Shown here piece by piece: positions 7,425-16,585 of a DNA stretch of 64,000 nucleotides. The stretch covers positions 512,428 to 576,427 of the forward strand of contig JADJOT010000011.1 of assembly GCA_016713625.1 (NCBI GenBank). Direction: 5' to 3'. Numbering within the stretch: position 1 is the first letter of the stretch; every line of letters starts with the position of its first letter. The translations under genes and the position numbers were made by a program. Source of the DNA: Candidatus Accumulibacter affinis. Lineage in GTDB: Bacteria; Pseudomonadota; Gammaproteobacteria; Burkholderiales; Rhodocyclaceae. Under the pieces are notes generated by a model. The model saw nothing but the letters and a program-made list of their open reading frames with translations, was not told the origin of the DNA and ran no database searches.

Positions 7425-10007
7425 ATGAACTCCGACCGCTTCGACCCGGTGGCGCTGGTTGCCGGCTGCAGGTCGCGTCTACAGGCCGGCCAGGCAAGCC
7501 TCCGCCAACGCTATCTTGCCGAAGACGACGTCGTACGCCTGCTGCGCGACCGTTGCGAACTGGTCGACGAGGTCCTCTGCGAGCTCTGGCAAGCACTCGC
7601 CTTGCCTGCTTCGCTGGCTCTCGTCGCGGTCGGTGGCTACGGACGTGGCGAGCTCTATCCCGCCTCCGACGTCGACCTGCTACTGCTCTTGCCAGATCCC
7701 CCCGATGACGCCCTGACCTCCCAGCTCGAGCGCTCAGTCGCTATTTTTTTCGACATCGGTCTCGATATCGCCCCGAGCGTGCGTACCGTCGAGGAGTGCT
7801 CGCAGGCCGCTGCCAACGATCTGACCATTCAGACCGCATTGCTGGAAGCACGCCTGTTGAGCGGAAACGGCGAATTGTTCCAGCAGGCCTGCGCGGAACT
7901 CAAGAAGGAACTGGACCCGCGCGCCTTTTTCGAAGCCAAGCGGATGGAACAGGACGAACGCCACCGACGCTACCAGGATTCCCCTTACAGCCTGGAACCT
8001 AACTGCAAGGAAGCTCCAGGTGGGTTGCGCGACCTCCAGAGCATCCTTTGGGTTGCCCGCGCGGCCGGCTACGGGGACTCCTGGGAAGATCTCGCGCAAT
8101 ATGGCTTCATCACGCCGGAAGAAGAACAACAATTGCAGCGCAGTGTCCGTTTTCTGCAGCGTCTGCGAACCCGCCTGCACCTGCATGTCGGCCGGCGCGA
8201 AGACCGCCTGCTGTTTGACTACCAGACGGCACTCGCCGAGCAATTGGGTTTCGCCCCCACCAGCAGCCGGCGAGCCAGCGAACGACTGATGCAGCGCTAC
8301 TATCGAACGGCCAAAGAAGTCACCCAGATCAACACGATACTGCTGTTGAACATCGGCGCCGCGATATCGCCACTGCCAGATCAGCCGCCGCGGCGGATCA
8401 ACGAACGTTTCCAGAACACGCACGACCTGCTGGACGTGGTCGACGAAGATCTCTTCCACAAGAGTCCCGCAGCCATGCTCGAAGCTTTCCTGGTGATGCA
8501 AAGGCATCCCGAATTGCAGGGAATGACCGCGCGCACCCTGCGCGCCTTGTGGCACGCGCGCACTCTGATTGACGATGATTTCCGCCGTACTCCCGGCAAT
8601 CGCGCCTGTTTTCTGGAAATCCTCAAACAACCGCGCGGCGTACTGCATGAGCTTCGCCGCATGAACCAGTTCGGAATCCTCGGGCGCTATCTGCCCAATT
8701 TCGGCAAGATCGTCGGCCAGATGCAGCACGACCTGTTCCATGTGTACACGGTGGACCAGCATACCCTGCAGGTGGTGCGCAACCTGCGCCGTTTTCTCGC
8801 CGACGAGTTCACCCACGAATACCCGCTGTGCAGCGAGTTGATCAGCGATTTTCCGCGCTGCTGGGTGCTTTACATCGCCGCCCTCTTCCACGACATTGGC
8901 AAGGGACGCGGCGGCGACCACGCGGAACTCGGCGCCGTCGACGCCGCTGCGTTTTGCCTCGAACACGGCATCGCTGCAGAGGACAGCAAGCTGATCGTCT
9001 GGCTGGTCAGGAAGCATCTGCTGATGTCCGCCGTCGCGCAGAAGCAGGATATCGCCGATCCTGACGTCGTCGGCGCCTTTGCCGCGATGGTCGCCGACGA
9101 ACGACACCTGATGGCGCTCTATCTGTTTACCGTCGCCGACATTCGCGGTACCAGCCCGAAGGTCTGGAACACCTGGAAGGGGCAGCTGCTCGAACAGCTC
9201 TTCAGGAGCACCTGTCGTACCCTGCTCGCCGGCGGTGAGGTGCCGGTCAGGCAGGGATTGATCGAGGAACGACAACAGGAGGCTCTGCGCCTGCTCCGCT
9301 ATTTCGCGCTCCCCGAGGCGGTGCACCAACGCCTTTGGAAACAGCTTGATACAGTGTATTTTCTGCGCCACTCCGCAGAGGAGATTGCCTGGCATACGCG
9401 CGCCCTGCATTACCGGACCGGCGTCGAGCAGCCGGTGGTCAAGGCGCGCGTGAACCCGCAGGCGGAAGGGCTGGAGGTGATGATCTATACGCGCGACCAG
9501 CGTGATCTGTTCGCGCGCCTGGTCGGCTTCTTCGGTCGTGCCGGCTATACGATCGTCGACGCCAAGATCCATACCACCCGTCATGGCTACGCTCTGGACA
9601 GCTTCGTGCTGCTCGACCTGAGCGATCGCGGCAGGGACCGCGAAATGATCAACTACATCGAGCACGAGTTGACCCAGCGTCTCAGCCGCCAGAGTCCGCC
9701 CGAAGCCCCGGGCAGCGGGCGGATCTCACGGCAGGTGAGGCACTTTCCGATCCAGCCGCAGGTCACCATCGAACGGGACGAAAAAGGCTCGCACTATGTG
9801 CTTTCAGTGAACGCGGCCGACCGCCCCGGTCTGCTATACCTGATAGCGATGACCCTGGCTGCACATCGTGCGAATCTACATACGGCAAAGATTTCGACGC
9901 TCGGCGAACGGATCGAGGATACCTTCCTGATCAGCGGTGGTGACCTCGGCAACACCGCCAGCCGCATCAAGCTGGAAACCGAGTTGCTCGAGCAACTGAA
10001 ACTGTGA
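7425..10007 (+). CDS. glnD: Bifunctional uridylyltransferase/uridylyl-removing enzyme of PII
   Basis: This 860-residue protein senses glutamine and adds or removes UMP on PII proteins to control nitrogen assimilation. Domain order is: N-terminal nucleotidyltransferase with GGYGRGELYPASDVDLL (residues 70-86), a PII-uridylyltransferase linker, an HD phosphohydrolase domain with 'ALFHDIGKGRGGDHAELG' (about 485-505) for UMP removal, and two C-terminal ACT domains ('LVGFFGRAGYTIVDAKI' and 'RPGLLYLIAMTLAAH') that bind glutamine. All catalytic motifs are intact and the length is normal. Confidence 0.97.
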   Translation: MNSDRFDPVALVAGCRSRLQAGQASLRQRYLAEDDVVRLLRDRCELVDEVLCELWQALALPASLALVAVGGYGRGELYPASDVDLLLLLPDPPDDALTSQLERSVAIFFDIGLDIAPSVRTVEECSQAAANDLTIQTALLEARLLSGNGELFQQACAELKKELDPRAFFEAKRMEQDERHRRYQDSPYSLEPNCKEAPGGLRDLQSILWVARAAGYGDSWEDLAQYGFITPEEEQQLQRSVRFLQRLRTRLHLHVGRREDRLLFDYQTALAEQLGFAPTSSRRASERLMQRYYRTAKEVTQINTILLLNIGAAISPLPDQPPRRINERFQNTHDLLDVVDEDLFHKSPAAMLEAFLVMQRHPELQGMTARTLRALWHARTLIDDDFRRTPGNRACFLEILKQPRGVLHELRRMNQFGILGRYLPNFGKIVGQMQHDLFHVYTVDQHTLQVVRNLRRFLADEFTHEYPLCSELISDFPRCWVLYIAALFHDIGKGRGGDHAELGAVDAAAFCLEHGIAAEDSKLIVWLVRKHLLMSAVAQKQDIADPDVVGAFAAMVADERHLMALYLFTVADIRGTSPKVWNTWKGQLLEQLFRSTCRTLLAGGEVPVRQGLIEERQQEALRLLRYFALPEAVHQRLWKQLDTVYFLRHSAEEIAWHTRALHYRTGVEQPVVKARVNPQAEGLEVMIYTRDQRDLFARLVGFFGRAGYTIVDAKIHTTRHGYALDSFVLLDLSDRGRDREMINYIEHELTQRLSRQSPPEAPGSGRISRQVRHFPIQPQVTIERDEKGSHYVLSVNAADRPGLLYLIAMTLAAHRANLHTAKISTLGERIEDTFLISGGDLGNTASRIKLETELLEQLKL

Positions 10008-10414
10008 CGGTGTTCGCAGTCCGGGCGGCGACAGTGATCCTGTCGGAAGACCGTGAGTGGATCAGCGAGGCGGCAAAAGCGAGGTCAAAAGTGTCGGTTT
10101 TTTTTACACTTGCCTACTCTTCGCGCTTTCATGGATCCGTACAACACTGCCAACTCATTGCTTTACCGGTTTTTCCTGACCGAACCGGGGTGCTGGCATG
10201 GAAATTGCTGCATGTTGAGCTAGGCGTGTTGCGGATTTGCTGTTTCGGTGGCTGGGATGTGACGTAGTTCGCAATCTCTCCGCGCCGCGAAAGCTATAAT
10301 GAGTTCGTTAAGACAAGAATCGATGCGGTGGGCCAGGATCGATCGTTAGCAGCGAATGCACTGCTGAAACGAAGCCACGGACACCGGGTTAGGAACCTTT
10401 TGGGAGCAGCAACA
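10008..10414. other. Intergenic region after glnD with a candidate promoter
   Basis: I see no supported gene. A T-rich tract at about 10098-10106 may belong to the glnD 3' end, though the flanking stem is short. A perfect TATAAT lies at 10295-10300, about 115 bases before the next gene's GTG, without a good -35 hexamer at ideal spacing. It is the best promoter candidate for the cluster that follows. Confidence 0.4.
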
Positions 10415-10864
10415 GTGAAAAGTGCGAAATCGATTGACCAAACGGCCGCCCTAGCCGATTCAGCGCTCCCTGACGGGCAAACCGTCGGCGCAGACCAGAC
10501 TTCACAGCTCGACCAGCGGCGGCGGCGTCTGGTTCGCAGTGCGATGGCCGTAGCGCCGCTGGTGTTGACCCTGCGTAGCGGAGCGCTGGCGGCGGCTTCG
10601 TGCACGGGGGTGAAACTTTGGAACCCAGCACCGGCGGAACCTACCGGCAACGGCCTTGTGAATGTCGGACCAAACGATTATTGCACCACCGGTACACAGA
10701 TATGTGGTGACGCGCGGGATCACCCCAAGCTCTCGCATTCAAATTCAAGCCCCTTGCTCCCCGTTGAGCAGCAGGGTTCGGGCTATACTTGCCCGAGCAC
10801 AATCCAGCGGCCGGTCGCAATATTGAGCGCCGGAGCCTACAACTCATTTGTTCACACGGGATGA
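10415..10864 (+). CDS. Small exported protein with a Tat-like signal, first gene of the HprK-related cluster
   Basis: I do not recognise this 149-residue protein by family. I chose the GTG at 10415 because GGGAG lies 8 bases upstream; another GTG at 10328 lacks such a site. Residues 1-34 are polar. A basic cluster RRRRLVRS (35-42) is followed by a short hydrophobic stretch and an Ala-rich site (GALAAAS, 57-62), which looks like a twin-arginine or similar export signal with a long n-region. The predicted mature part is about 87 residues with four Cys (63, 90, 97, 126) and many Gly, Pro, Thr and Ser. It sits upstream of a PqqD-like gene, an HprK-like kinase and a nucleotidyltransferase. A role as the substrate of that system is inferred from position only. 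Confidence 0.55.
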   Translation: MKSAKSIDQTAALADSALPDGQTVGADQTSQLDQRRRRLVRSAMAVAPLVLTLRSGALAAASCTGVKLWNPAPAEPTGNGLVNVGPNDYCTTGTQICGDARDHPKLSHSNSSPLLPVEQQGSGYTCPSTIQRPVAILSAGAYNSFVHTG

Positions 10865-10884
10865 CCAGGCGTCATGAAGTCCTG

Positions 10885-10907
10885 GCCGGCTGTTTTCAGT
10901 AGCCGGC
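10885..10907 (+). promoter_or_regulatory. Hairpin between the small exported protein gene and the PqqD-like gene
   Basis: GCCGGCT and AGCCGGC form a perfect 7-bp stem around a 9-base loop, ending 10 bases before the PqqD-like ATG, which has no clear Shine-Dalgarno sequence. It could weaken downstream expression relative to the first gene, as expected if the first product is an abundant substrate and the others are enzymes. There is no U-tract. Confidence 0.45.
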
Positions 10908-10916
10908 AAGCCCTCC

Positions 10917-11219
10917 ATGGCGTCCCGTTTGGCTGTCAGCCCGGTTGTGCACGGCTTGGTCTGGCAACCCTGGGATGACGTTTACATCGTGTATCAGCCT
11001 TCTTCGACGGAAACTCATGTCTTCAACGAGACCACAGCATTGATCCTGAAATGTCTGGAACAGGGACCGCTAGCGATCGAAGGAATCAAGGACTGGGCCG
11101 AAGCAGCCCTTGGCGTCGCGCATGGTGAGTTGGCGACGGCGGATTTTGCCTTCGCCACCGCGAGGCTGCAGGAACTGGGTCTCATCGAGTGCCTGGATGA
11201 GACCGCTGCTCCTGAATGA
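10917..11219 (+). CDS. PqqD family protein of the HprK-related kinase A system
   Basis: This 100-residue protein has the length and pattern of PqqD-like chaperones, which bind precursor peptides and present them to modifying enzymes. The 'FNETTALILKCLEQGP' segment matches the usual 'LN.T...I..LL.G' helix of PqqD/RRE domains, and the C-terminal half forms the expected helical region. It overlaps the kinase gene by 4 bases (ATGA). The trio PqqD-like, HprK-like kinase and nucleotidyltransferase is a known but functionally unassigned association in proteobacteria; my assignment rests on recalled family patterns plus gene order. Confidence 0.75.
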   Translation: MASRLAVSPVVHGLVWQPWDDVYIVYQPSSTETHVFNETTALILKCLEQGPLAIEGIKDWAEAALGVAHGELATADFAFATARLQELGLIECLDETAAPE

Positions 11220-12133
11220 TTGTCGGTGACCTGAGTCTCCGAGAACTGGGCAAGCAGCTGGGTGCTGCTGGCCTCGCCATCCAGTTCGGCCCTTTCAACC
11301 TGACGATTCGCTCCAACCTCGAGTCTTTTGCATCGCTCGCGCATCGCCTCTACGAACCCTACCCTTTGCCGGGGCCAGGCGAAATAGCCGACTTTCATGT
11401 GGGAATAGCCAGTCCTCGCGGACTGCGCCGATGGGTGCGACGCCAGGCCTCTTTTACCCTTGACGGGCAATCCCCCTTCGCGCCTTATACGGTCGAACAC
11501 GCCTTCCCTGCCCTGGAGTGGGGAATCAACTGGTGCGTGGCCACGCGTGCGCATCATTTGTTGATGCTCCATTCGGCGGGGATCGAGCGCAATGGTCTGG
11601 CGATGCTGTTCCCGGCCTCGCCCGGCGATGGCAAATCAACCCTGTGCACGGCACTGATTCATTCCGGATGGCGCCTGATGTCCGACGAATTCGGCCTGGT
11701 GCGGCCCGAAGACGGCATGTTGCTACCGCTACCGCGGTTGATTCCACTGAAAAATGAGTCCATCGACGTAATCAGACGTTTCAGGCCCGAGGCCATCATC
11801 GGCCCGGCCTTCCTGGGAACACGCAAGGGAACCGTCGCGCATGTGCGCCCACCGGCGGAAAGCATCCGGCGGGCGCAGGAAGCAGCGCGACCGCGCTGGT
11901 TCGTTTTCCCGCGCTGGATCGCCAATGCCCCGCTCGCTCTCGAACCGATGCCGAAAAGCCGGGCGTTCCTGATGGTGGCGACCAACGCCTTCAACTACGA
12001 GGTCCTCGACGAAACCGCCTTCCGACTCGTCGCCGAAATGGTTCGCACCAGCGATTGCTACTCGCTGAGCTACTCCGATCTCGACGAGGCAGTGGCTGCG
12101 CTCGACGAACTGTCCAACGCAGTCGATGGCTAG
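11216..12133 (+). CDS. HprK-related kinase A
   Basis: This 305-residue protein resembles the C-terminal catalytic half of HPr kinase/phosphorylase. It has a P-loop at residues 134-142 (ASPGDGKST) and a second acidic motif LMSDEFGLV (154-162) in the place of the HprK 'DD' motif. Residues 1-110 are a separate N-terminal domain without a clear family match. True HprK phosphorylates a serine of HPr, but neither HPr nor PTS genes are in this window, so another substrate is likely. The gene is coupled to the PqqD-like gene by ATGA and overlaps the nucleotidyltransferase gene by 8 bases. Confidence 0.8.
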   Translation: MIVGDLSLRELGKQLGAAGLAIQFGPFNLTIRSNLESFASLAHRLYEPYPLPGPGEIADFHVGIASPRGLRRWVRRQASFTLDGQSPFAPYTVEHAFPALEWGINWCVATRAHHLLMLHSAGIERNGLAMLFPASPGDGKSTLCTALIHSGWRLMSDEFGLVRPEDGMLLPLPRLIPLKNESIDVIRRFRPEAIIGPAFLGTRKGTVAHVRPPAESIRRAQEAARPRWFVFPRWIANAPLALEPMPKSRAFLMVATNAFNYEVLDETAFRLVAEMVRTSDCYSLSYSDLDEAVAALDELSNAVDG

Positions 12134-13271
12134 GGTGGCCAGCGCAACCCGGCGGGCGCAAAGGCTCCTGCTCGATGCCCTCAGGACGCCCGAAAACCTG
12201 CCCGCTCTGCCGCCGGCGGACTGGGAACTGCTCTTGCGCGTCGCCCGGCGCGTCAGGCTGCTCGGGCGAATCGAGTCCGACCTGTCACGGGCTGGCCTGC
12301 TCGAAAACCTCCCAGTGCGCGCCGCAGCCCACCTGAGGGCGGCGCGCAACGTCATCGAGCATCGGAAGACCCTGGTGGCCTGGGAGGTGAACCGCATTCT
12401 CTGGGCGATCAAGGGCCTCGATGTGCCACTGATCCTGCTGAAAGGCACCGGCTATCTTCTGGCAGGGCTGCCGCCGTCACGCGGCCGCATCTTTGCCGAT
12501 GTCGATCTCCTGATACCGGAAGAACGGATCGGGCAGGTCGAGCAGAGACTGGTCGAGCGCGGTTGGTTCAAGACCGAGATCGACCCTTACGACGACCGCT
12601 ACTACCGTGTCTGGATGCACGAGATTCCGCCGCTCCGTCACCAGGAGCGGGGCACGGAAATCGACATTCACCACCGGCTTCTGCCAAAAACCAGTCACCT
12701 CAGGTCTGATCCGATGCCCCTGTTTGCGGCTGCCCGGCCGCTGGCTGACCCGCGCCTGTGCGTTCTCGCTCCTGTCGACATGTTGCTCCACTCGCTGGTC
12801 CATTTGTTCCTGGAGGGCGATCCTGACGAGGGCCTGCGCCTGCGAGATCTGGTCGACGTCCATGATCTGCTCTGCCATTTTGGTCAGGAGCCCGGTTTCT
12901 GGGCGGCGTTGGGACCCCGAGCACGCGCGTTGGGTTTCACACGTCCGCTGTTCTACGGGCTGCAGCATGCGCAACGGCTGTTCGCCACGCCGGTCCCCCC
13001 GGATGTGCTCCAGGAACTTGCAGACGCGGCGCCTCCCTGGCCGATCCGGCAACTCATGAATTGGCTGATCCGGCTCGCGCTACTGCCCGGACACCCGGAT
13101 CACCCGTCTCGCGGGGCGGCTGTCGCCCGCTGGCTCCTGTACCTGCGCTCGCACTGGTTACGGATGCCCCCGCGCCTGCTGACCAAACATCTGTCACACA
13201 AGGCATGGCTGCGCTTGCGTGGATACCGGAAGCACATCGACCTTGCGCAGCTCGACCTCAAGCAGCAGTAG
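12126..13271 (+). CDS. Nucleotidyltransferase-fold protein of the HprK-related system
   Basis: The 381-residue product matches the uncharacterised nucleotidyltransferase family often found next to HprK-like kinases. Residues 103-130 contain 'LLKGTGYLLAG' and 'IFADVDLLIP', where D125 and D127 form the expected metal-binding DxD pair; 'EIDIHHRL' further on supplies a possible third acidic residue. The target and the transferred nucleotide are unknown. It is the last gene of the cluster; dnaE2 follows after a 168-base gap with its own SOS operator. Confidence 0.75.
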   Translation: MARVASATRRAQRLLLDALRTPENLPALPPADWELLLRVARRVRLLGRIESDLSRAGLLENLPVRAAAHLRAARNVIEHRKTLVAWEVNRILWAIKGLDVPLILLKGTGYLLAGLPPSRGRIFADVDLLIPEERIGQVEQRLVERGWFKTEIDPYDDRYYRVWMHEIPPLRHQERGTEIDIHHRLLPKTSHLRSDPMPLFAAARPLADPRLCVLAPVDMLLHSLVHLFLEGDPDEGLRLRDLVDVHDLLCHFGQEPGFWAALGPRARALGFTRPLFYGLQHAQRLFATPVPPDVLQELADAAPPWPIRQLMNWLIRLALLPGHPDHPSRGAAVARWLLYLRSHWLRMPPRLLTKHLSHKAWLRLRGYRKHIDLAQLDLKQQ

Positions 13272-13410
13272 CCAGCCAGAGGATTGATTGGGCCATGACC
13301 GGCAGGATGAGCTGGGGCACGCAGGGCATCCGTCGCGACCGCTGCGTTGTCCGTCGGTCAGCGCACCCTGAGTCCTGCGCAGACACCTGGGAAAGCCTCC
13401 CGGAGGAAAG

Positions 13411-13434
13411 TATACTGTGTTTAAATACAGTATA
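13411..13434 (+). promoter_or_regulatory. LexA (SOS) box of dnaE2
   Basis: A 24-base near-perfect palindrome contains CTGTGTTTAAATACAG, matching the gammaproteobacterial-type LexA consensus CTGT-N8-ACAG with flanking TATA on both sides. Only one symmetric base pair deviates. It ends five bases before the dnaE2 ATG, so bound LexA would cover the promoter and start region. A GGAGGA lies before the box, too far (33 bases) to serve this start codon. Confidence 0.9.
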
Positions 13435-13439
13435 CCTCC

Positions 13440-16400
13440 ATGACCGACACGCTCCCTGCCTACGTTGAACTGCACTGCTGCTCCAACTTCTCCTTCCTGC
13501 GCGGTGCATCACATCCCGAAGAACTGGTCGAGCGCGCTCAGGCACTCGCCTACAGCGCGCTGGCAATCACCGATGAAGCCTCGCTGGCCGGCGTCGTGCG
13601 CGCCCACAAAGCAGCCAGAGAGAACGGCCTGCCGCTGATCATCGGTACCGAGTTCCGTCTCACCAACGAGCAAGGACCTGGCTTCCGGCTGGTCCTGCTG
13701 GCTCAGAACCGCGCCGGTTACGGCAAACTGTCGGCGCTGATCACGCTGGCGCGACGGCGCTCGCCCAAAGGCGGATACTGCCTGTACCGCAACGATTTCG
13801 AAACAGCTGGCGAGTTCGCTTTCGACAGCGGCGACCTGGCGGACTGCCTCGCGCTCTGGATAGCGCACCCCGGCGCCAGCGCGGCAGACGGTCGCTGGCT
13901 GGCGAGTCGATTTCCGAATCGTTCGTGGCTGGCGGTCGAATTGCATTCAGGACCCAACGATGCGGCACGCCTGGCGATGCTGCTACGGCTGGCTAGAGCG
14001 AGCGGCCTGCCGGCAGTAGCCACCGGTGACGTGCACATGCATCGGCGCGGGCGCCGCCCGCTGCAGGATACGCTGACCGCGATCCGCCTGAACACGACAC
14101 TGTTTGCCGCCGGCCACGCGCTCTTTGCCAATGGCGAGCGTCACCTGCGCAGCCGCCTGCGGCTGGCACGTATTTACCCTCCCGAACTGCTGACTGAAAC
14201 GCTGCGCATCGCCGCGCGCTGCAACTTCTCGCTGGACGAACTGCGTTACGAATACCCCGACGAAGTAGTTCCCGACGGCCAGACGCCGTCCGCCTTCCTG
14301 CGCGCCGAGGTAGCCAGGGGGCTACGCCGGCGTTACTCCGGCAGCGTACCCGTAGAGGTGCGCGAGCGCATCGAACACGAACTCGCGTTGATCGGTGAAC
14401 TTGCTTACGAACCCTATTTCCTGACCGTCTACGACCTCGTCAATTTTGCCCGCCAGCGCAACATCCTGTGCCAGGGACGTGGTTCGGCAGCCAACTCGGC
14501 GGTGTGTTACTGCCTCGGCATCAGCGAAGTCGACCCGGCACGCTCGAATCTGCTTTTCGAGCGCTTCATCTCGCGCGAGCGCGGCGAACCACCGGATATT
14601 GACGTCGATTTCGAGCATTCCCGGCGTGAGGAAGTCATCCAGTACCTCTACGCCAGGTACGGCCGCGACCGCGCAGCACTCACCGCCACGGTGGTCACCT
14701 TCCGCAGCCGCGGCGCATTGCGCGACGTTGGCCGGGCCCTTGCTTTTGGCCGTGCCCAGATTGACGCCCTGACCGCTTCACTGGCCTGGTGGGACAAGCG
14801 CGAGCAGCTTCCCGACCGCTTGCGCGCGGTCGGTCTTGACCCGGCAGCACCACGGGTCGCCAAATGGCTGGCTCTGGCTGACGCCTTGCGTGGATTCCCG
14901 CGTCATCTCTCGCAGCATGTCGGCGGCTTCGTGATCTCGCGTGGTCCGCTGGCGCACCTGGTGCCGATCGAAAACGCCGCCATGCCCGAACGTACGGTAA
15001 TTCAGTGGGACAAGGACGATCTCGACACGCTCGGCCTGCTGAAAGTCGATGTGCTGGCCCTCGGCATGCTCTCGGCAATCCATCGCGCGCTGGACCTCGT
15101 CGCCTGTCGTATGCAGGACATCCCGCCCGAAGACCCGGCAGTCTACGACATGATCTGCGCCGCCGACACGGTCGGCGTTTTCCAGATTGAATCACGCGCC
15201 CAGATGGCCATGCTGCCGCGTCTCAGGCCACGCCACTTCTACGACCTGGTGATCGAAGTGGCACTCGTCAGGCCCGGCCCGATCCAGGGAGACATGGTGC
15301 ATCCCTACCTGCGCCGCCGGCACGGCAAGGAAGCCATCGAGCCGATGCGCCCGGAGATCGCCGCCGTCCTCGGCCGCACCTGCGGCGTACCGATTTTCCA
15401 GGAACAGGTGATGCAGCTGGCCGTGGTCGCTGCCGGCTTCACCCCCGGGGAGGCCGATCAACTGCGACGGGCGATGGCTGCCTGGCGGCGCAAGGGTGGG
15501 CTGGAACCCTTCGAACAGAAGCTCATCGAAGGCATGCGCCGGAGTGGCCACGACGACGCTTTTGCTCAGCGTATCTGCGCACAGATTCGCGGTTTCGGCG
15601 AGTATGGTTTTCCGGAATCGCACGCGGCTTCCTTTGCGCTGCTCGTTTACGTTTCGGCCTGGCTCAAGCGCCACCATCCGGCGGCTTTTCTGTGCGCGCT
15701 GCTCAACAGCCAGCCAATGGGCTTCTATTCGCCTTCACAACTGGTACAGGACGCCCGTCGGCATGGCGTCGAGGTGCGTCCGGCAGCCGTTGAGGCAAGC
15801 GCCTGGGAGGCGCTGCTCGAAGCTTCCGGGCCGGCCACGGCAGCGGGCAGCGCAGCCGTCCGCCTGGGCCTTTCGAGCATCATCGGCCTCGCCCAGACCG
15901 CCGCCGAGCGTCTGCTCGAAGTCCGCCAGCAGCGGCCTTTCGCCAGTATCGCCGATCTCGCGACACGCGCCAGGCTGGCACGCCGGGACCTCGATCTGCT
16001 CGCCGCCGCCGGCGCGCTGGCCAGTCTGGCCGGTCACCGGCGGCAAGCTGCCTGGGCCGCCGCCGGCGTCGTCATTCAGCTTGATCTGCTGAGCGACACA
16101 CCGCCGCCGGAAGCCATCGCCACAGTCATCGAGGAGGCCGTACCCTCCGAGGCCGAAACCCTGATCGCCGATTACACCAGTACCGGCCTCACCCTCGGTC
16201 GCCATCCGCTGGCGCTGCTGCGCCCCCGCCTCAGCGCGCAGCGCTTTGTTTCCGCCAGCGAGCTGCGCACCGCAGCCGACCGCCAGCTCCTGCGTGCCGC
16301 CGGAATGGTCACCTGCCGGCAGCGACCGGGCACCGCCAGTGGCATCGTTTTTGTCACCCTGGAAGACGAAACCGGTCTGGCCAACATCGTCGTGCACTCC

Positions 16401-16565
16401 CGGCTGGTCGAAAGGCAGCGCCGCGAGCTGCTGGGCGCACGCCTGCTCGGCGTCCTCGGACAGGTGCAGCGCGAAGGCGAGGTCGTGCATCTGATTGCCA
16501 AGCGTCTCGTCGACCTCTCTTCACTGCTCGGCCGACTGCCGACCACGAGTCGAAATTTTCACTGA
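13440..16565 (+). CDS. dnaE2: Error-prone DNA polymerase DnaE2
   Basis: This 1041-residue C-family polymerase performs damage-induced mutagenic synthesis. It starts with a PHP domain ('YVELHCCSNFSFLRGASHPEEL'-type N-terminus). The polymerase core contains the catalytic 'PPDIDVDFEH' and 'GRGSAANSAVCYCLGI', followed by an OB fold near the C-terminus ('GIVFVTLEDETGLANIVV'). The short length and N-terminus place it in DnaE2 rather than replicative DnaE. The SOS box supports LexA control. Its usual partners imuA and imuB are not adjacent: the upstream gene is an unrelated nucleotidyltransferase and rimO converges from downstream. The only available ATG is at 13440. Confidence 0.96.
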   Translation: MTDTLPAYVELHCCSNFSFLRGASHPEELVERAQALAYSALAITDEASLAGVVRAHKAARENGLPLIIGTEFRLTNEQGPGFRLVLLAQNRAGYGKLSALITLARRRSPKGGYCLYRNDFETAGEFAFDSGDLADCLALWIAHPGASAADGRWLASRFPNRSWLAVELHSGPNDAARLAMLLRLARASGLPAVATGDVHMHRRGRRPLQDTLTAIRLNTTLFAAGHALFANGERHLRSRLRLARIYPPELLTETLRIAARCNFSLDELRYEYPDEVVPDGQTPSAFLRAEVARGLRRRYSGSVPVEVRERIEHELALIGELAYEPYFLTVYDLVNFARQRNILCQGRGSAANSAVCYCLGISEVDPARSNLLFERFISRERGEPPDIDVDFEHSRREEVIQYLYARYGRDRAALTATVVTFRSRGALRDVGRALAFGRAQIDALTASLAWWDKREQLPDRLRAVGLDPAAPRVAKWLALADALRGFPRHLSQHVGGFVISRGPLAHLVPIENAAMPERTVIQWDKDDLDTLGLLKVDVLALGMLSAIHRALDLVACRMQDIPPEDPAVYDMICAADTVGVFQIESRAQMAMLPRLRPRHFYDLVIEVALVRPGPIQGDMVHPYLRRRHGKEAIEPMRPEIAAVLGRTCGVPIFQEQVMQLAVVAAGFTPGEADQLRRAMAAWRRKGGLEPFEQKLIEGMRRSGHDDAFAQRICAQIRGFGEYGFPESHAASFALLVYVSAWLKRHHPAAFLCALLNSQPMGFYSPSQLVQDARRHGVEVRPAAVEASAWEALLEASGPATAAGSAAVRLGLSSIIGLAQTAAERLLEVRQQRPFASIADLATRARLARRDLDLLAAAGALASLAGHRRQAAWAAAGVVIQLDLLSDTPPPEAIATVIEEAVPSEAETLIADYTSTGLTLGRHPLALLRPRLSAQRFVSASELRTAADRQLLRAAGMVTCRQRPGTASGIVFVTLEDETGLANIVVHSRLVERQRRELLGARLLGVLGQVQREGEVVHLIAKRLVDLSSLLGRLPTTSRNFH

Positions 16566-16585
16566 ACGGCAGCGTAGGCGGCCGC

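Noticed and set aside
10087..10109. Short AGTGT/ACACT stem around an eight-T run after glnD as an intrinsic terminator
   Set aside because: The stem is only about five base pairs and the T-run is in the loop rather than after the stem.
10004..10267. 87-codon frame overlapping the end of glnD
   Set aside because: No ribosome-binding site, unusual composition with a poly-Phe run from the T-tract, and no recognisable protein features.
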